A DNA stretch of 64,000 nt, from contig JAJQJQ010000023.1 of the NCBI GenBank assembly GCA_028622995.1, positions 2,542,001 through 2,606,000 on the forward strand, in the 5' to 3' direction. Source of the DNA: Panagrolaimus kolymaensis. Taxonomy: Eukaryota; Nematoda; Chromadorea; Rhabditida; Panagrolaimidae. This document shows, in pieces, positions 11,454-25,984 of the stretch. The notes under the pieces are model-generated. The model saw only the letters and a list, made by a program, of their open reading frames with translations. It was not told the origin of the DNA and did not search any database. Both the position numbers and the translations under genes were made by a program. Numbering within the stretch: position 1 is the first letter of the stretch; every line of letters begins with the position of its first letter.

Positions 11454-13820
11454 ATGGCTCCTGCACCAATTGGTGTGAAACCTACTCCACCACCAAAGCC
11501 CATAAATCTTGGTGATGATGATTGGGAAACGGAATCGGATTTTGTAAATGATATGTCTGAACGCGAAGGTCGATGGGGATCAAAAGGCGTTCAAGGTTCA
11601 GGACATCAAGAAGCTTTCAACCTTAAAAATTTTCATAAAGAAATTCTTAAAGCTGATGCAGATGAAACCAAAAAGAGATTAGAAACAATGCCAAAACCAA
11701 GCGAAGGTTATGGTGGCAAGTTCGGTGTTCAAACTGATCGAAAAGATAAGGTTGGAGATTTAATACTTTTATTATTTTTTTCATAACAAAAGTTTTCAGT
11801 GCGCTGAATCATATGAATATCAAGGAAAAGTTGTTCCACATGCATCACAAACAGATCATTCACGAGGATTTGGCGGTAAATATGGTATTGAAACGGATAA
11901 AAAGGATAAATCTGCTCATGGTTGGGAGGATCGCGAAAAGTTAAACCAACACGATTCACAAAAAGGTTTGCAACAAAATCTACAACTTTCCATTATTTTA
12001 ATTTTTAATTCCAGATTATAAACACGGTTTCGGCGGACAATTTGGAGTTCAAAAGGATCGCAAAGATAAATCCGCCGTTGGTTGGGATGATCATGAAAAA
12101 CTCCAACAACATGAATCTCAAAAAGATTATAAACAAGGTTTTGGAGGTCAATTTGGGATTCAAAAGGATAGAGTCGATAAATCTGCTGTAGGCTGGGATG
12201 ACCACGAAAAGCTTCAACAGCATGAATCACAAACTGATTATAAGAAAGGTTTTGGCGGACAGTTTGGAATTCAAAAAGATAGAAAAGATAAGTCAGCAGT
12301 TGGTTGGGAAGATCATGAAAAGTTACAACAACACGAATCACAAACTGGTAATCTCTAAAATGTTTAAAGATCCAAACTTATATCTCCTTTAATTTTAGAT
12401 TACAAGAAAGGCTTCGGTGGTCAATTTGGTATTCAAAAAGACCGCGTTGATAAATCAGCTGCAGGTTGGGATGACCACGAAAAGCTTCAACAACACGAAT
12501 CACAAACGGACTATAAGAAAGGATTTGGCGGCCAATTCGGTATACAGAAAGACCGAAAAGATAAATCAGCTGCTGGATGGGAAGAGCATGAAAAAGTTCA
12601 ACCTCATGAATCGCAAACTGATTATAAAAAAGGTTTTGGTGGACAATTTGGTTTGCAAAAAGATAGAGTTGATAAATCTGCAGCAGGATATGATGAACCT
12701 GGAAAACTCCAACAACATGAAAGTCAAGCAAATTCGCGAACGAAAGAACAAGATTCAACCCCACCAAAAGGTAATGCCTCATCGCTTAAAAATCGATTTG
12801 AACAACTTGCAAACCAACAACAAGGAGATAAAGTTCAAGAAGAACGTGAACGAAGAAAGCGAGAAGATGAAGAACTTCGAAAACAACAAGAACAATTTGA
12901 ACATGAGCGTCAAGCTAAAATTGATCAAAAATGGCAACAAATGGATGCGGCTGGCGCTGATGGAACTGCTCCACAAGTTGAAGAAGAACGTCCAAGAGTT
13001 TCTCCACCTAAACAAAAAGCAGCCATTGGTGTTCGTTTACCATTCGCTGTTGAAAAAGCTCCCGAACCAACAGCAGCAGAAGTTAGACCAAGTTATGAAG
13101 AACCTCCTGTTGTTGAAGAGCAAGAGCCTCCACAACAACCTCAACCCCGTGTTCCTGTTCTTCCTGGAATGAATTTACCTCCACCCAATATTAGTAAGAT
13201 GGTTCCAAATCGAAGTGACACAGATGAAGAAGATAATGATGATTGGGAAGATGAACCCGCAGCCAAAGTCCCAGTTTTTATTCCCCAATCGGTTCCACAA
13301 TATGATGAAATTCATGAAGAACCACCTAAAGCTCCTGTACCACAATTTCATACTTTACCTCAATATGAAGCCCCACCAGAAGCAGCACCCGAACCTCCTA
13401 AAGGTCCCAGCAATCTTCCACAATATGATTACGTTCCAGAAGAAATTCCATCTCCTCAACCTCAGCAACACCAATCTCAACAACCACCTTTAAGATATGA
13501 AGAACCACCATATCATGTAAGTTTTAAACTTAAGCATAACAAAGTAATAAAATTATATTTAATTTTAGGAAATTCCTGATAATTCTCATATTTCCCAACA
13601 ACATCATCAGCAACCAGCTCAACAAGCTTCTGCATCCTCAACATCGCAAGGTATTTGTGCTATAGCTTTATTTGAATACGATTGTCAAGAAGAAGATGAA
13701 ATTTCATTTAATATTAATGATACCATAACGGATATTGAACAAATTGATGAAGGTTGGTGGCGTGGAAAATGCAAGGGTCGAATTGGATTATTCCCCGCAA
13801 ATTATGTTCAAACAATCTAA
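11454..13820 (+). CDS. Cortactin: Arp2/3-binding, F-actin-binding SH3 protein
   Basis: Five exons (11454-11750, 11800-11965, 12015-12347, 12399-13516, 13569-13820), 721 residues. The N-terminal acidic segment contains [13 protein letters not shown] (residues 21-33), the cortactin Arp2/3-binding motif with its critical Trp. Residues 85-380 are eight 37-residue cortactin repeats of the form GFGGQFGxQKDRxDKSAxGW, which in the family bind F-actin; human cortactin has about six and a half. Then comes a Glu/Arg/Gln-rich helical region (HEREERKR-like charge), a long proline-rich region with repeated YEEPP and QYDE motifs, and a C-terminal SH3 domain (about 666-721) with ALFEYD, WWRGK and FPANYV. The protein would promote branched cortical actin. 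The architecture is complete from Arp2/3 motif to SH3. Alternate repeats read DRKDK and DRVDK, which suggests growth by two-unit duplication. Confidence 0.95.
11706..12742 (+). repeat. Tandem 111-bp coding repeats of cortactin
   Basis: Eight consecutive 111-bp units encode the 37-residue cortactin repeats, interrupted by introns at 11751-11799, 11966-12014 and 12348-12398. The last five or six units are most alike at protein level and differ mainly in silent positions, so they are homogenised but not freshly copied. Open frames on the other strand here are shadows of this repeat. Confidence 0.9.
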
Positions 13821-14171
13821 GAATTTTCTTTGAAAACAAAAACATGTTTTAAATAATTTGTTGCCTTATTTTATTTGTTATTATTATTTTACTTTTATTT
13901 TCACAAACCCTCAAAAAATATTAAATTCTTGAATGAAACAAAAATAAGTTATTTGAAACAAAACAAAAAATGTCAGTTTTCGCGTTTTTGATTATGCTGC
14001 TTCTGCTAATTAATATAATATTTTTTTGTGTAGCAATTTTTCTGTGCAACTACATATTATTTTTGAATGAAATGTGTCTTTGTAAACTGTTGACAATAAT
14101 ATGAGATCGAATAAAAAATGAATTATAAACAATAAAGTATACCGTAATTTAAATTGATTGTTGAAAGAATA
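13821..14171. other. Spacer between convergent genes
   Basis: 351 bases hold the 3' ends of cortactin (+) and PDE6-delta (-). AATAAA signals on the + strand lie near 14110 and 14131. No other feature is seen. Confidence 0.6.
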
Positions 14172-14789
<618 letters not shown>

Positions 14790-16307
14790 TTTTCTTATCG
14801 CTTTTTCTTTTCTCTAAAAGTTAAAGCTACAGTAAATCCACTTTCAAACATATGTAAATTAAACTAAAATTTTTATTTTTTAAATCGCTACAACAATGAA
14901 CGAGTTTTTTTAGTAAAAAAATAAAAACCAAAAAGCGTAACTCATATTTGAGTTACTTTTTTATGACGTAAAAAAATTGAGAGATGCAAAATTCGTGATC
15001 GGATATTCTCTTCCTTAAGGAGGAGACCTTGTTAAACAAAGAAAAAATAAGAAAAAAACATAGCAAAAAAGGTAGTTCCTTTTCCTTAAAAATGAGAAGA
15101 AAAAAAATGAGCTGTCAAGAGAGGGGAAAATAACAAGAAAAAATAAAACATTTTCCAATGAGAAAAAAGGTGAAATAATGACGCACTTTTTTTTGAATCT
15201 TGTAAGCTTCATGCTCCGATATTTTAAATGTAATGTATCGATATTTTTTTAATTGTTAGTTTAAGAATAAAAAAGGAGTCCAAAAAATAAAATTATTAGA
15301 AAAGTTTTAGAAAAACTTTAAAAGCTTTTTCAAAAATTTGTGTTTAAAATGGAGATTCAAAAATAAGAAAATGAAATTAAGGTGCAAACTTTGAAATGCG
15401 GGTCCCAGTTTAAAATTATTCGCAACTTTTCTCTAATATCTTTTTTTGTTAGGCCACTAACAAGCACTGTTAATGACAGCTTTGAAAAAGAAGCACTTAT
15501 AAATTAAAGCGAGAAAATGAAGCCTCATACAAAACCAGTAAACCGTGAAAAAGCCATCCTATAAAAACAAAGAACGATCCTTTATTTTTTTATGAGAAGC
15601 TTTTTGAAAGTCAACCATCTACAACAACTTCAAAATCATTCTGCTTTTAGCGAGCTTGAACATGAAAAAAAGGCTCAAAACAAAATGAAGTTTTTGAAAG
15701 ATGGAAAAAAAGCTTTAATGGATTAGAAACACGAAAGTCAAACACTTTACGGAAGAATTTTAAATTAATGTTTAATTCTTAATGACTGCTATTTATCACA
15801 TATTTTATTTTACATCGAACAAGAAGTGAATAGCCGCTAAAAAAAGAATAGAAGTAAATGTGCCCCGACGATGGGTTTCATTTCATCTTCTCGTTGGGCT
15901 TCTTTCTTTTTTACATATACATATATTTGTATGTTGCCAATGGCAACCTTTCCTTTCCTCTCGCATTACAATTTCAACATTCCTCGTGTGTTTATTAATA
16001 CATTCTTTGTTTTAACAATTTTTTGCCCCTTGATTTTTATTTGACAAAAAACATTGGAAAATTTTCACAAAAATTGAAGAAGAAAAATGGTGTATATACA
16101 AAAGTCATACAAAAACGAAACTGCTGAGAAGAAGAAAAACGGACCATTATGCCGTTTTTTTCTTTCTTTCAAATTTGAAATTTAAAAAAATACAAAAAAG
16201 CTCAAATCATAAAAAAGGGCTAAACACAAGGAAGAAAACTACGAGAGAATTTTCAAGCGAATACAAGGTTTTTCTTTTCTTTGCTGAGAGAGTTTCCGTT
16301 TATTGAT
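14790..16307. other. Intergenic, low complexity
   Basis: About 1.5 kb between two minus-strand genes. It is rich in A/T and purine runs. Short open frames such as 15015-15212 are made of phenylalanine, lysine and serine codons and are not credible genes. The first part is the promoter region of PDE6-delta; no other feature can be supported. Confidence 0.5.
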
Positions 16308-18537
<2,230 letters not shown>

Positions 18538-19208
18538 TTAAGCTTTCCATGAAGCAAGAGCAGCCTTGGGTGTTTTGCCTGAAAATGTTTAGTCAGATAA
18601 GAAAAGAATAAGCATTACAACTTACTTTGAACAGCAGCACGACCATCTTTGGTAATAATAGTTCCGTCGGGCTTGACAATAATAAGCGCTGGGATTCCGG
18701 AAACTCCAAACTTTTCACCGAGTGTTCTAAAATTAATGGATATAAGAATGAAGTTATGTAATCAATGATTTACTCAATATTTTTGTCGCCAAATGGAACA
18801 TAGAGCCATTCACCATGAGCTTCTTTGAGATAGTTGTTCAAGTCAGATTCACTTCGATCAAAGGAAACGAAGACGATTTCAAAGTCATCATCAGCAATTT
18901 CTCCATAGAAGTCTTTGAGGATAGGAGTAAACATACCTAAAACATTTTCTTAAATATTACAACTCCTTTAAACATGGAGAAACATACGACAAGGCGGGCA
19001 CCAGTGTGCTGAGAAATAAATCCCAACAACTTTGTTCTGAAAACAATAAGAGATAATAAAGTAATCCTTGTATATAAAAAAAACATACATTTAACTTTGA
19101 GCTGTCTTCTTTACCACCACCGTTGCGCATGAGAGGAACATTGTTAAAAGCGGAAGCCATTCTTCGAGCAGTAAATTGAAATGTAGGAGCGAGTCTCTGT
19201 AATAGCAT
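18538..19208 (-). CDS. Tryparedoxin/nucleoredoxin-like thioredoxin-fold protein
   Basis: Five exons (19089-19208, 18988-19036, 18774-18936, 18626-18726, 18538-18578), 157 residues. After a presequence-like start (MLLQRLAPTFQFTARRMAS, basic and without acidic residues, possibly mitochondrial), the thioredoxin fold follows: VVGIYFSAHWCPPCRMFTP with the redox pair Cys53/Cys56 in WCPPC, a tryparedoxin and nucleoredoxin signature. Next come IVFVSFDRSESDL and WLYVPFGD, and the cis-proline loop GIPALIIV. It should reduce disulfides or act with peroxiredoxins. The ATG at 19208 follows an acceptor ending at 19221. An alternative first exon at about 19293-19325 (MSKFCSFFLYV, donor GTTAGA) would splice in frame onto it. 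PET100 lies 160-260 bp upstream on the same strand, so the two may share a polycistronic transcript. Confidence 0.85.
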
Positions 19209-19483
19209 CGATTTGTGTACCTGTAGTAAAATCAAAGAAAAAACGTAAACGAAATAAACGAAAAATGAGAAATCATTAGCGGAATCTCTAACCACATATA
19301 AGAAAAACGAGCAAAATTTCGACATAAGTTTTTTATCGCGTCAGTATGATGACAAATAGAGAAACACGGATGGACGTTTTAAGGCGAAATGAAACATAAC
19401 AATAGCGCATCGATGACTAACAAGAAATAAGACCTAACAGAGAATATATACAACATTCATAATTAAACCCGATAATTGAAACA

Positions 19484-19890
19484 TTAGATTTTATTTTCTT
19501 CACGAATCTTTCGAGCTTCTTCAAAGGCCATTTGCTCACGTAAAAACTTCTCATATTCTTTCTTTCTTCGTTCTTCCAATAATGATTCTTTCCATGCTCC
19601 AATTTTTGCATCGCTTTCTGTTGTATCAGGAAGTTTGTATCCTTTCATCTAAAAAATGGTAAACGTCAAAAATACATATAATGAAAAAAGGAACTAAGAA
19701 AGTATTGAACAACCTTCAAATGGAGGTTGTGTGTAAACAAATAAAAAAGTTTTTACTCAATCTTTTAAAGCAAATAAAAGTTACTCACAAAGAATTTGAA
19801 GAAAGCTGGTTGATTAAAAGCCCAAAAAGCTCCAACAGGAAAAGCCACCAAAACAAAAAATCGAGCTGATTCCAGTCTCCATCCTCCCAT
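19484..19890 (-). CDS. PET100, cytochrome c oxidase assembly factor
   Basis: Two exons (19789-19890 and 19484-19648), 88 residues. The N-terminus MGGWRLESARFFVLVAFPVG then AFWAFNQPAFFKFF is the PET100 pattern: a short basic start, one transmembrane helix and an aromatic-rich end. Human PET100 begins MGVKLEIFRM with the same spacing to its FPVAMFW. The second exon (from MKGYKLP) is a charged helix, ESLLEERRKKEYEKFLREQ, also as in the family. The protein sits in the mitochondrial inner membrane and helps complex IV assembly. An acceptor (AACTTTTAG) ends 13 nt before the ATG. It is upstream gene of a likely two-gene unit with the tryparedoxin-like gene, also possibly mitochondrial. Confidence 0.85.
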
Positions 19891-20999
19891 CGTAGAGGAT
19901 AAGCTAAAAGTTTTCTTGAATATAGCATGTGAAAATATTAGCAAAAAAAGCAAAACATAAATATGTAAAAGCAAAGGTGAACAAGAAGGATATCGACAAG
20001 AATCAAAAGAGTATAAAGGGTTGATGTTTTTTGTTGTTGGTGATTTTTAGACACGTAAAATATATTAAACTTGGCTCTTTAGAAAAAAGGGAAGGAAATA
20101 CATAGTTTGAATAATGGTTAAAAAAACTGTCAAAAGAAGGCAATCAAAAGTTTTTTTTGAAGGTTTGTTTGTTTACTAACAAAAAAAAGTTTTTCAACTG
20201 ACTATTGTTGCCTCTGGCAACGTGTTCCTCTTCCTGTTATGATGCGGGAATTTAAAATCTTTTATGTAAAACTGCAAAATTTAATAATTAAAAAATCTTT
20301 TAATTGTAATTTGTTATTTCTGTAAAATTGTTTTTCTTCATTCCATTAATTGCAAAGTTTTGAATCACACATGTCAGATTGAAAATATGCTAAGATTAAT
20401 CAAGAAAAACTTTAAAAAATGCCATACCAAAGAATGTTGGAAAAAAACTGAAGGCAATGCTTGAAATAAAAGATTTAAAAAAATTATTTTCGCTCGCCTG
20501 AAAACATTTAATGAGTAATTGCTCTAAGTTTTAAGACAACGAGTGACGAATTTTTCTTTAACTTTTTTTTAGTAATATTAAACAGGAAAAGATGAAAGCC
20601 TTTAAAAAGAAGCAAGCAATTGAAGTGTAAAAAGCAGACGAAATCAAATCATCGTTATTAGTAGGTAAGTTGAAGAACACGAAGGAGTTATTTAACCGGA
20701 GAAGACTGACTTCAAAACTACGTATGTAAAAGCGTAATCTTGTTTTGTTGTTGTTACTTTGAATAATATAAAAATATTCCATTCTACCTCGTCTTTTGAA
20801 AATTTGTTGAAATGAGTTGTTTTAAGTTATTACCCCTTTTTTTCTTTTGTTTTTTTCGTAGTTTATTTTGAATTTAAAAATAACACATTTCATGTCTCAT
20901 CTTTTTCATTTACGCCATTATTATTGCAAATACTATCTTTTATTATTTATATAAAAGGATTTGAAACTTTCTATTATTACTTATAGGTAAAGGAATATT
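19891..20999. other. Promoter region between divergent genes
   Basis: About 1.1 kb between PET100 (-) and the secreted protein at 21000 (+), so it holds both promoters. It is AT-rich with no recognised element. A splice acceptor (TTACTTATAG) ends at about 20986, 13 nt before the next ATG. Confidence 0.5.
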
Positions 21000-22159
21000 A
21001 TGCAGCAAAGTCAGATGTTCCTCATCCTTGCAATGACAGCAGCTTTTATTGCCATCGTTAAAAGTAAAAATGCTGATCAAAAACTTGAAGAAATTTCTGC
21101 TGTTAAAGATGCATGGAAATCGGCTTGCCCATTATTATTATCGCCCGCTTTGGGAAGATTCAAAGAATCCAATGTGGATATTGAAGCTGCAAAGGATGCC
21201 GAACTTGAAGGTTTTCGAGTTGAAGAACAATTTTTAATGGATTCAAGAATTACAACCGAAGAAAGATATGAAGATTATTTATTAAAGCAATCAAAAGTGA
21301 ACGAAAATTCACAAAAAATTGTTGATTCTCTTAAAGCTTTACCCATTGCGAATCATTTTTGTAATCCTGCAGAATTTGCTCTTTTAATTGATAATATGGA
21401 AGAACCTGTAACTTGTGAACAAGTAAGTATCGAAACATTTCGCCTCTTTTAAATTTGTTTCTTATTTTGAAATCCTTTATCGTATATGAGAGAATCGGAA
21501 ACATTTTAAAATCAAAAGCTCTGTTTTTGTAATTACTGATAATTGCTTTACCAAAAATAATTATTAAAATAATCTTATTTATTTTCGAATGTCTGTTTTA
21601 AAGGCCAAAAATAGCAGATTCATGTAGGCGAAGAGCATTAGAACAAAAAGGGTTCCTAAAAATTTAATTCTTATAAAGGAACAAATATTTAATTATTTTG
21701 AGTAATCATTAAGATTTTGTGGCAATTTATTTTGAAAGGTTTTTTCTTTCTTCTTTTTCTTGATATCATTTTAAAAAAGTTTTGAAATTGTTAAAGTTAT
21801 TTTTGGAAATCTGTTATTTACTCTTTCAACTTTTTGCGACTATTATCACAAAACCCTGTAAAAAATATTCGCTTTCAAATACATTTTTATCAAACACTCA
21901 TTTCACTATTTTCTAATTTCAGGTATGCCTTCATTGCGTCCCCGGTTCATATCCAGTTTGTTATGCAAAAAATCGTCGATTTCCTGGTGTTGCTCGAACT
22001 TGCCTTTGTACCTATAATTTTGATGATCCAATTAATGCTGCCGCATTTGCACTAAAAAGCATTCCCGTTCCTAAAATCTCTGAAGATGCTCGTCATCGTG
22101 GAAAATCTAAGCGTGAATTGCTTCTTAGCAAAATTGCTAAGAGTATTCTTTTCTTGTAA
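21000..22159 (+). CDS. Secreted eight-cysteine protein, unknown function
   Basis: Two exons (21000-21422 and 21923-22159), 219 residues. The first 20 or so residues (MQQSQMFLILAMTAAFIAIV) are a clear signal peptide. The mature part starts with a helical, charged region (about 25-120) carrying two cysteines, then a cysteine-rich C-terminal part with TCEQVCLHCVPGSYPVCY and TCLCTYNF. Eight cysteines in all suggest four disulfides. The tail is basic (RHRGKSKREL) with a possible KR processing site. I do not recognise the family, and no known growth factor, inhibitor or toxin signature is visible. The open frame, signal peptide and clean intron make it a confident gene. An acceptor lies 13 nt before the ATG, and AATAAA near 22260 ends the transcript. 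Confidence 0.75.
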
Positions 22160-22501
22160 ATATATATACATAAAAATACAAATTACTCATTGGCCCATTT
22201 TACTTTTGCTTGATTTAACTTTTAAAACCGCACATGCAATATAATTTTTTAATTAATTAATAAAAAATAATAACGTTAAATTTCTTTAAACAACAAAAGT
22301 CTCATAAACGTTCGCAGTCTAATAATTCAGCAAGAAAGAATAAAGGAAAGAAAAAACAAAATTGTTCGACATCGGCGGCGGCTTTGGGTCGCCATGGAAA
22401 CTATCCTCATCCTAGTCGCTTGCTCTTTTTCTTCATCAAAGTCTTAATAAAATCTTTTCTGTATTTTTTTTAATTTAATTTAGCTATTGTTTAAACCTAA
22501 A
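22160..22501. other. Spacer between same-strand genes
   Basis: 342 bases with the polyadenylation signal of the secreted-protein gene (near 22260) and a higher-GC patch (CGACATCGGCGGCGGC near 22367-22383). A splice acceptor (TTTAATTTAG) ends at about 22483, 18 nt before the TMEM216 ATG. Confidence 0.5.
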
Positions 22502-23500
22502 ATGTCTGCAACAATTAATACTGTGGTAAGTTTCATTTAGTCTTAAAAGTATCTTCTCGATCGATGATGGATTTATTATTCCAGCGTTCATCACTTCCAT
22601 TGCAAATTTTACTTTGTATTTCAAATCGGTTTTCGGTTATATATTTTATTATTATTGTAATTTGTTATGGAATTAAAATCAGTCAATTGGTTAATGCCCT
22701 GCATGTTCAAGTACCGGAAATAATCATCATTGTTTTGTTTGTTCCATTAGAATTTATGAGAATTTCATTTGGTATGTTTTGTTTTTAATTATTGCAATTT
22801 GCAAACGAAGCATACATATTTGCTTGCGTCATAGGTTTATGATTTTACATTCGGGTTATAATCAATTAAACTTTTAACTTTCTGATACGTAAAGCAATTC
22901 TTTTCGCTATCACGAATTTTATTTTTTAAAACTATAATCACAAACTACAGCAAAAACAAGAAAGTGGCGCGATTTCTGTTTCATTTTTGATCAATCTATA
23001 AATTCAGACTGATTTTATTTATTATGATTGCCACTTTTTTGTATACCTCTCTCCACCATCTTTCAAGGAGTCGATCACTGCATTGATACTATCTGAAAAC
23101 TCCGCTAAAGCCGGATATATTTTCTTTCTTTGTAACATTCTTAAAAACAAAAAATGCTTCAAGCTTTTTGCCTATGAAAATAACATCTTCATTTTTTTCA
23201 ATGCTTGAAAAATGAAATAAACAAATAATAATAAACAGTTTTTATTATAGACTTTTTTTATTCGTTTTGTTTTTTTTAGCTCAACGGGGAAATCTCACTG
23301 AAACGCCATCATATATATCATTTTCAATCTTGCTCAGTGTTGCCGTCATTGCGATATGCGTCTATCTCGCGTTTTTTCAAGCTAATGTATTTATGATTGA
23401 ACGAATTTTATCTTGTATTCAAACAGGTCTAATTATTATTGAATCTATTATTGGTTTAGCTACCGCTGCACTTTTATCTAAAAATGCTGTATCTGAATGA
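22502..23500 (+). CDS. mks-2: TMEM216/MKS-2-like transition-zone tetraspan membrane protein
   Basis: Three exons (22502-22525, 22585-22771, 23280-23500), 143 residues against about 145 for human TMEM216. Four hydrophobic helices are visible: after SSLPLQILLCISNRF, at VPEIIIIVLFVPLEF, at YISFSILLSVAVIAI, and at IQTGLIIIESIIGLA. The hallmark between helices two and three, FMRISFAQRGNLTE, matches TMEM216 VIRLFFGTKGNL, and FMIERILSCIQTGLI matches its RLEAIMNGILLF. TMEM17 and TMEM80 share the fold, but length and the GNL loop favour TMEM216. It belongs to the MKS module that gates the ciliary transition zone; in nematodes this means sensory neurons. The 508-nt second intron is long for this window. 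AATAAA follows near 23557. Confidence 0.8.
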
Positions 23501-24984
23501 ATAATAATTTTCATTAAATAATGTTTGATCGCTTCAGACTTTTTTGCTTTACGTAATAAATAAAAGTTTTTTTATATCTGAAACGTTCATCATCACTCAC
23601 GCTATAAATTAATGAATCATCTCCTCCAAACAGGAGCTTTAATTCAAAAAGCAAAACAAAGAAGATTTTTTAAACAGGTTTTCGAACATAGCTTTGTCTA
23701 AAGTTATTTTATGGTTTTTATTTTTTCTTTTGAACTTGGAAAAGTTCAAATTAAGAAGATCAAAATGGTTAATGGCGTTTTGTTGGAAAGAGCTTATAAT
23801 TAACTACTTTTACCTATATTTTTTTTAAATATGAGACGGAAAAAATAATCCTATCATCATCAAGATGAACTTGAGTTTTTAATTTAAATTCTTCCAAAGC
23901 AAAAAAGACGGCGTTTATTTGTTCTGTTTCATATTGGAATGCTTTGTTTCATCTAAAAAAGCTTTTTCTAATATTATTTCTTCTCATTCGATACAAATTC
24001 TCCACAGCCAAAGATTATCCTCATTTTTATCCACCGACACAACAATGTGATCTATAAATATCCAATTTTAGAAATGACCTAAATTCTACAATTATCTATT
24101 GCATGACATATTCATAATTTTTGCGCTACCTCTTTTTATATAAATTTGGGCGATGAGATGATGGTCATGACTGACGTCGATCAGACTGATCTTCTTTTTT
24201 ATTCTCTTTACCTTTATACCTACCACGTTGCATGTGCCTCATGTATGACCTTTCTTTCTTTTTATTTGACCGAACTCAAACTGCGGCTGTCACATCCCAT
24301 CCAATTCATGCATTTTCACTTTTTTTGTACGTGAAAAGTTTTGATTCTCCTAAAAATAAAATTGATTTGATCGTTTAAGATTTTTTTCTTTTTAAATTTT
24401 ACACGAATGCCCGCTTTGTTTTCTTTCTTCTTCTAACAAAGTTGCAATTGTATTTTTTATCCATTTTTTCCCAATGTTTTTTAATCATAGTCTAAGATCT
24501 TACACGTATCTATGTGTTATTTTCTTCCCGAACCATTATAAAGATGTTTGAATGAATTGTCTCTTATTCGTTTAGTAAATGAACTTTAGTTGTCCACCTT
24601 TTCTTTGTACCTCCTAGTAATGTTTGATGATTAAGTGTCATTAAACTTTGAGTCTTCGGAAACATTTTAGTTCCACATATTTTACACTCTTTTTTTATTG
24701 ATAATCTAGGTATTTGTTAAACTGTATAAATTTCCAGCATCTTTTAAAAATTTTTTTTTCTTCGCGAATCTTCTTCTCTTATTCTTTTGACTCTAGGTTT
24801 AAAAAAAATCTGGATAGGTTCCAAAAATTCGATGAAGGCCATTGCATATAAAAAAAAATAACTTGACCGTATAAAGCTTTTTATTCACTTTTAATTGTTC
24901 TAACTGAAATTGTTGACGTGTTTATTAAAACCTTCAACATCAAGGAAGTCTAAACTAAATTTATAAAATTTTTTAGTTGTTAAA
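23501..24984. other. Intergenic, nothing recognised
   Basis: About 1.5 kb of T-rich sequence. It includes the 3' UTR of the TMEM216 gene and, at the right end, a splice acceptor (TTTTTTAG, ending about 24976) 8 nt before the next ATG. The open frame at 24146-24334 lacks coding character. Confidence 0.5.
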
Positions 24985-25984
24985 ATGACAATTGAAAACC
25001 CAGCTCCCATTGAAGAAGATAAAGTTGAAGTTAAAGATCGAACAATTGGATATTGCAAATATGGAAATGGCCCAATAAAATGTTTATTTATTTGTGGTGG
25101 TGTAGGATGTTATAAAAAAGATTATCCTGAAGTGGTTTTACGAGCATTTGAACCTACACTCGTTACAATTATTTGCATCGATCCACCCGGATATGGAACA
25201 TCACGGCCTCCAGATCGTGTACAAGAAGTTCATCGATGTAAAATGGATTCTGAATATTGCATTGAACTTATGAAAGTTCTCAATCTAACTCCTTTTGTTT
25301 GTCTTGGATGGAGTGAAGGTGGGAGAACTGCTGTTCATGTTGCATCTAACGGCAAAAGTCTTATCTCCCATTTGATTCTCCTTGCAACAAGCACAAGAGT
25401 TGATTGGAGAGGTGATATGGCTTTTAAGGGGATGAGAAATACCCGACAATGGCTGCAATCTTCTCGTGAACCATATCTTGAACATTATGATGACAATTAT
25501 TTGCAAGACCAATGGAGTTCATTATGTGATGTTGTTGCAAAGTGAGTTGCATATTTTCTAAACAATTTTCTAAAAATACTAAAATATTTATTTGGAAATT
25601 TTTAAGTTTTCTATTTAAAATTTTACAATTCTTAATTTTTGAGACAAACGTTTGAAACTATTATGTCATCATTTTTTCAGAGTTTATAGCGACCTTGGAG
25701 GTCGTTTTCCATCTGATCTCGTTTTACACACAATCAAATGTCCAGTTCTTTTAATCAATGGTGGAACTGATCGATTTGTAATGGACCCAAAATTAATTAT
25801 GGAAAAAATTCCTCATGCCCAGTAAGCTCATTTAAGCAAATTTTGAGATATGTGAAAACATTCAAAATTAATTTTTAGACTTGAAGTCCACGCTCAAGGC
25901 CCACATGAACTTCACATCAAATATCCTCGATGGTTTGCATTGAAAGTTTCCACTTTTATTAAATCCAATCCAGCAAAGAAATAA
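24985..25984 (+). CDS. Valacyclovir hydrolase-like (BPHL) alpha/beta hydrolase
   Basis: Three exons (24985-25541, 25681-25821, 25879-25984), 267 residues. The alpha/beta-hydrolase core is complete: ICGGVGC oxyanion region, DPPGYGTSRPP, nucleophile elbow GWSEGG with Ser110, LLINGGTDRFV with acid Asp216, and GPHELHIKYP with base His242. The PPGYGxSRPPxR, GWSxGG and HNLHxRY-like end block are those of BPHL, which hydrolyses alpha-amino acid esters and is often mitochondrial in mammals. No mitochondrial presequence is obvious here, so a cytosolic enzyme is likely. Motifs and triad are all intact. AATAAA lies near 26056. An acceptor 8 nt before the ATG fits trans-splicing. Confidence 0.9.

Noticed and set aside
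11706..12742. Regular tandem repeats that could suggest a CRISPR-like array or satellite
   Set aside because: The period is 111 bp, lies inside coding exons and encodes cortactin repeats.
12378..12782. Long antisense open frame over the cortactin repeats
   Set aside because: Shadow of the 111-bp repeats, which keep the other strand open as well.
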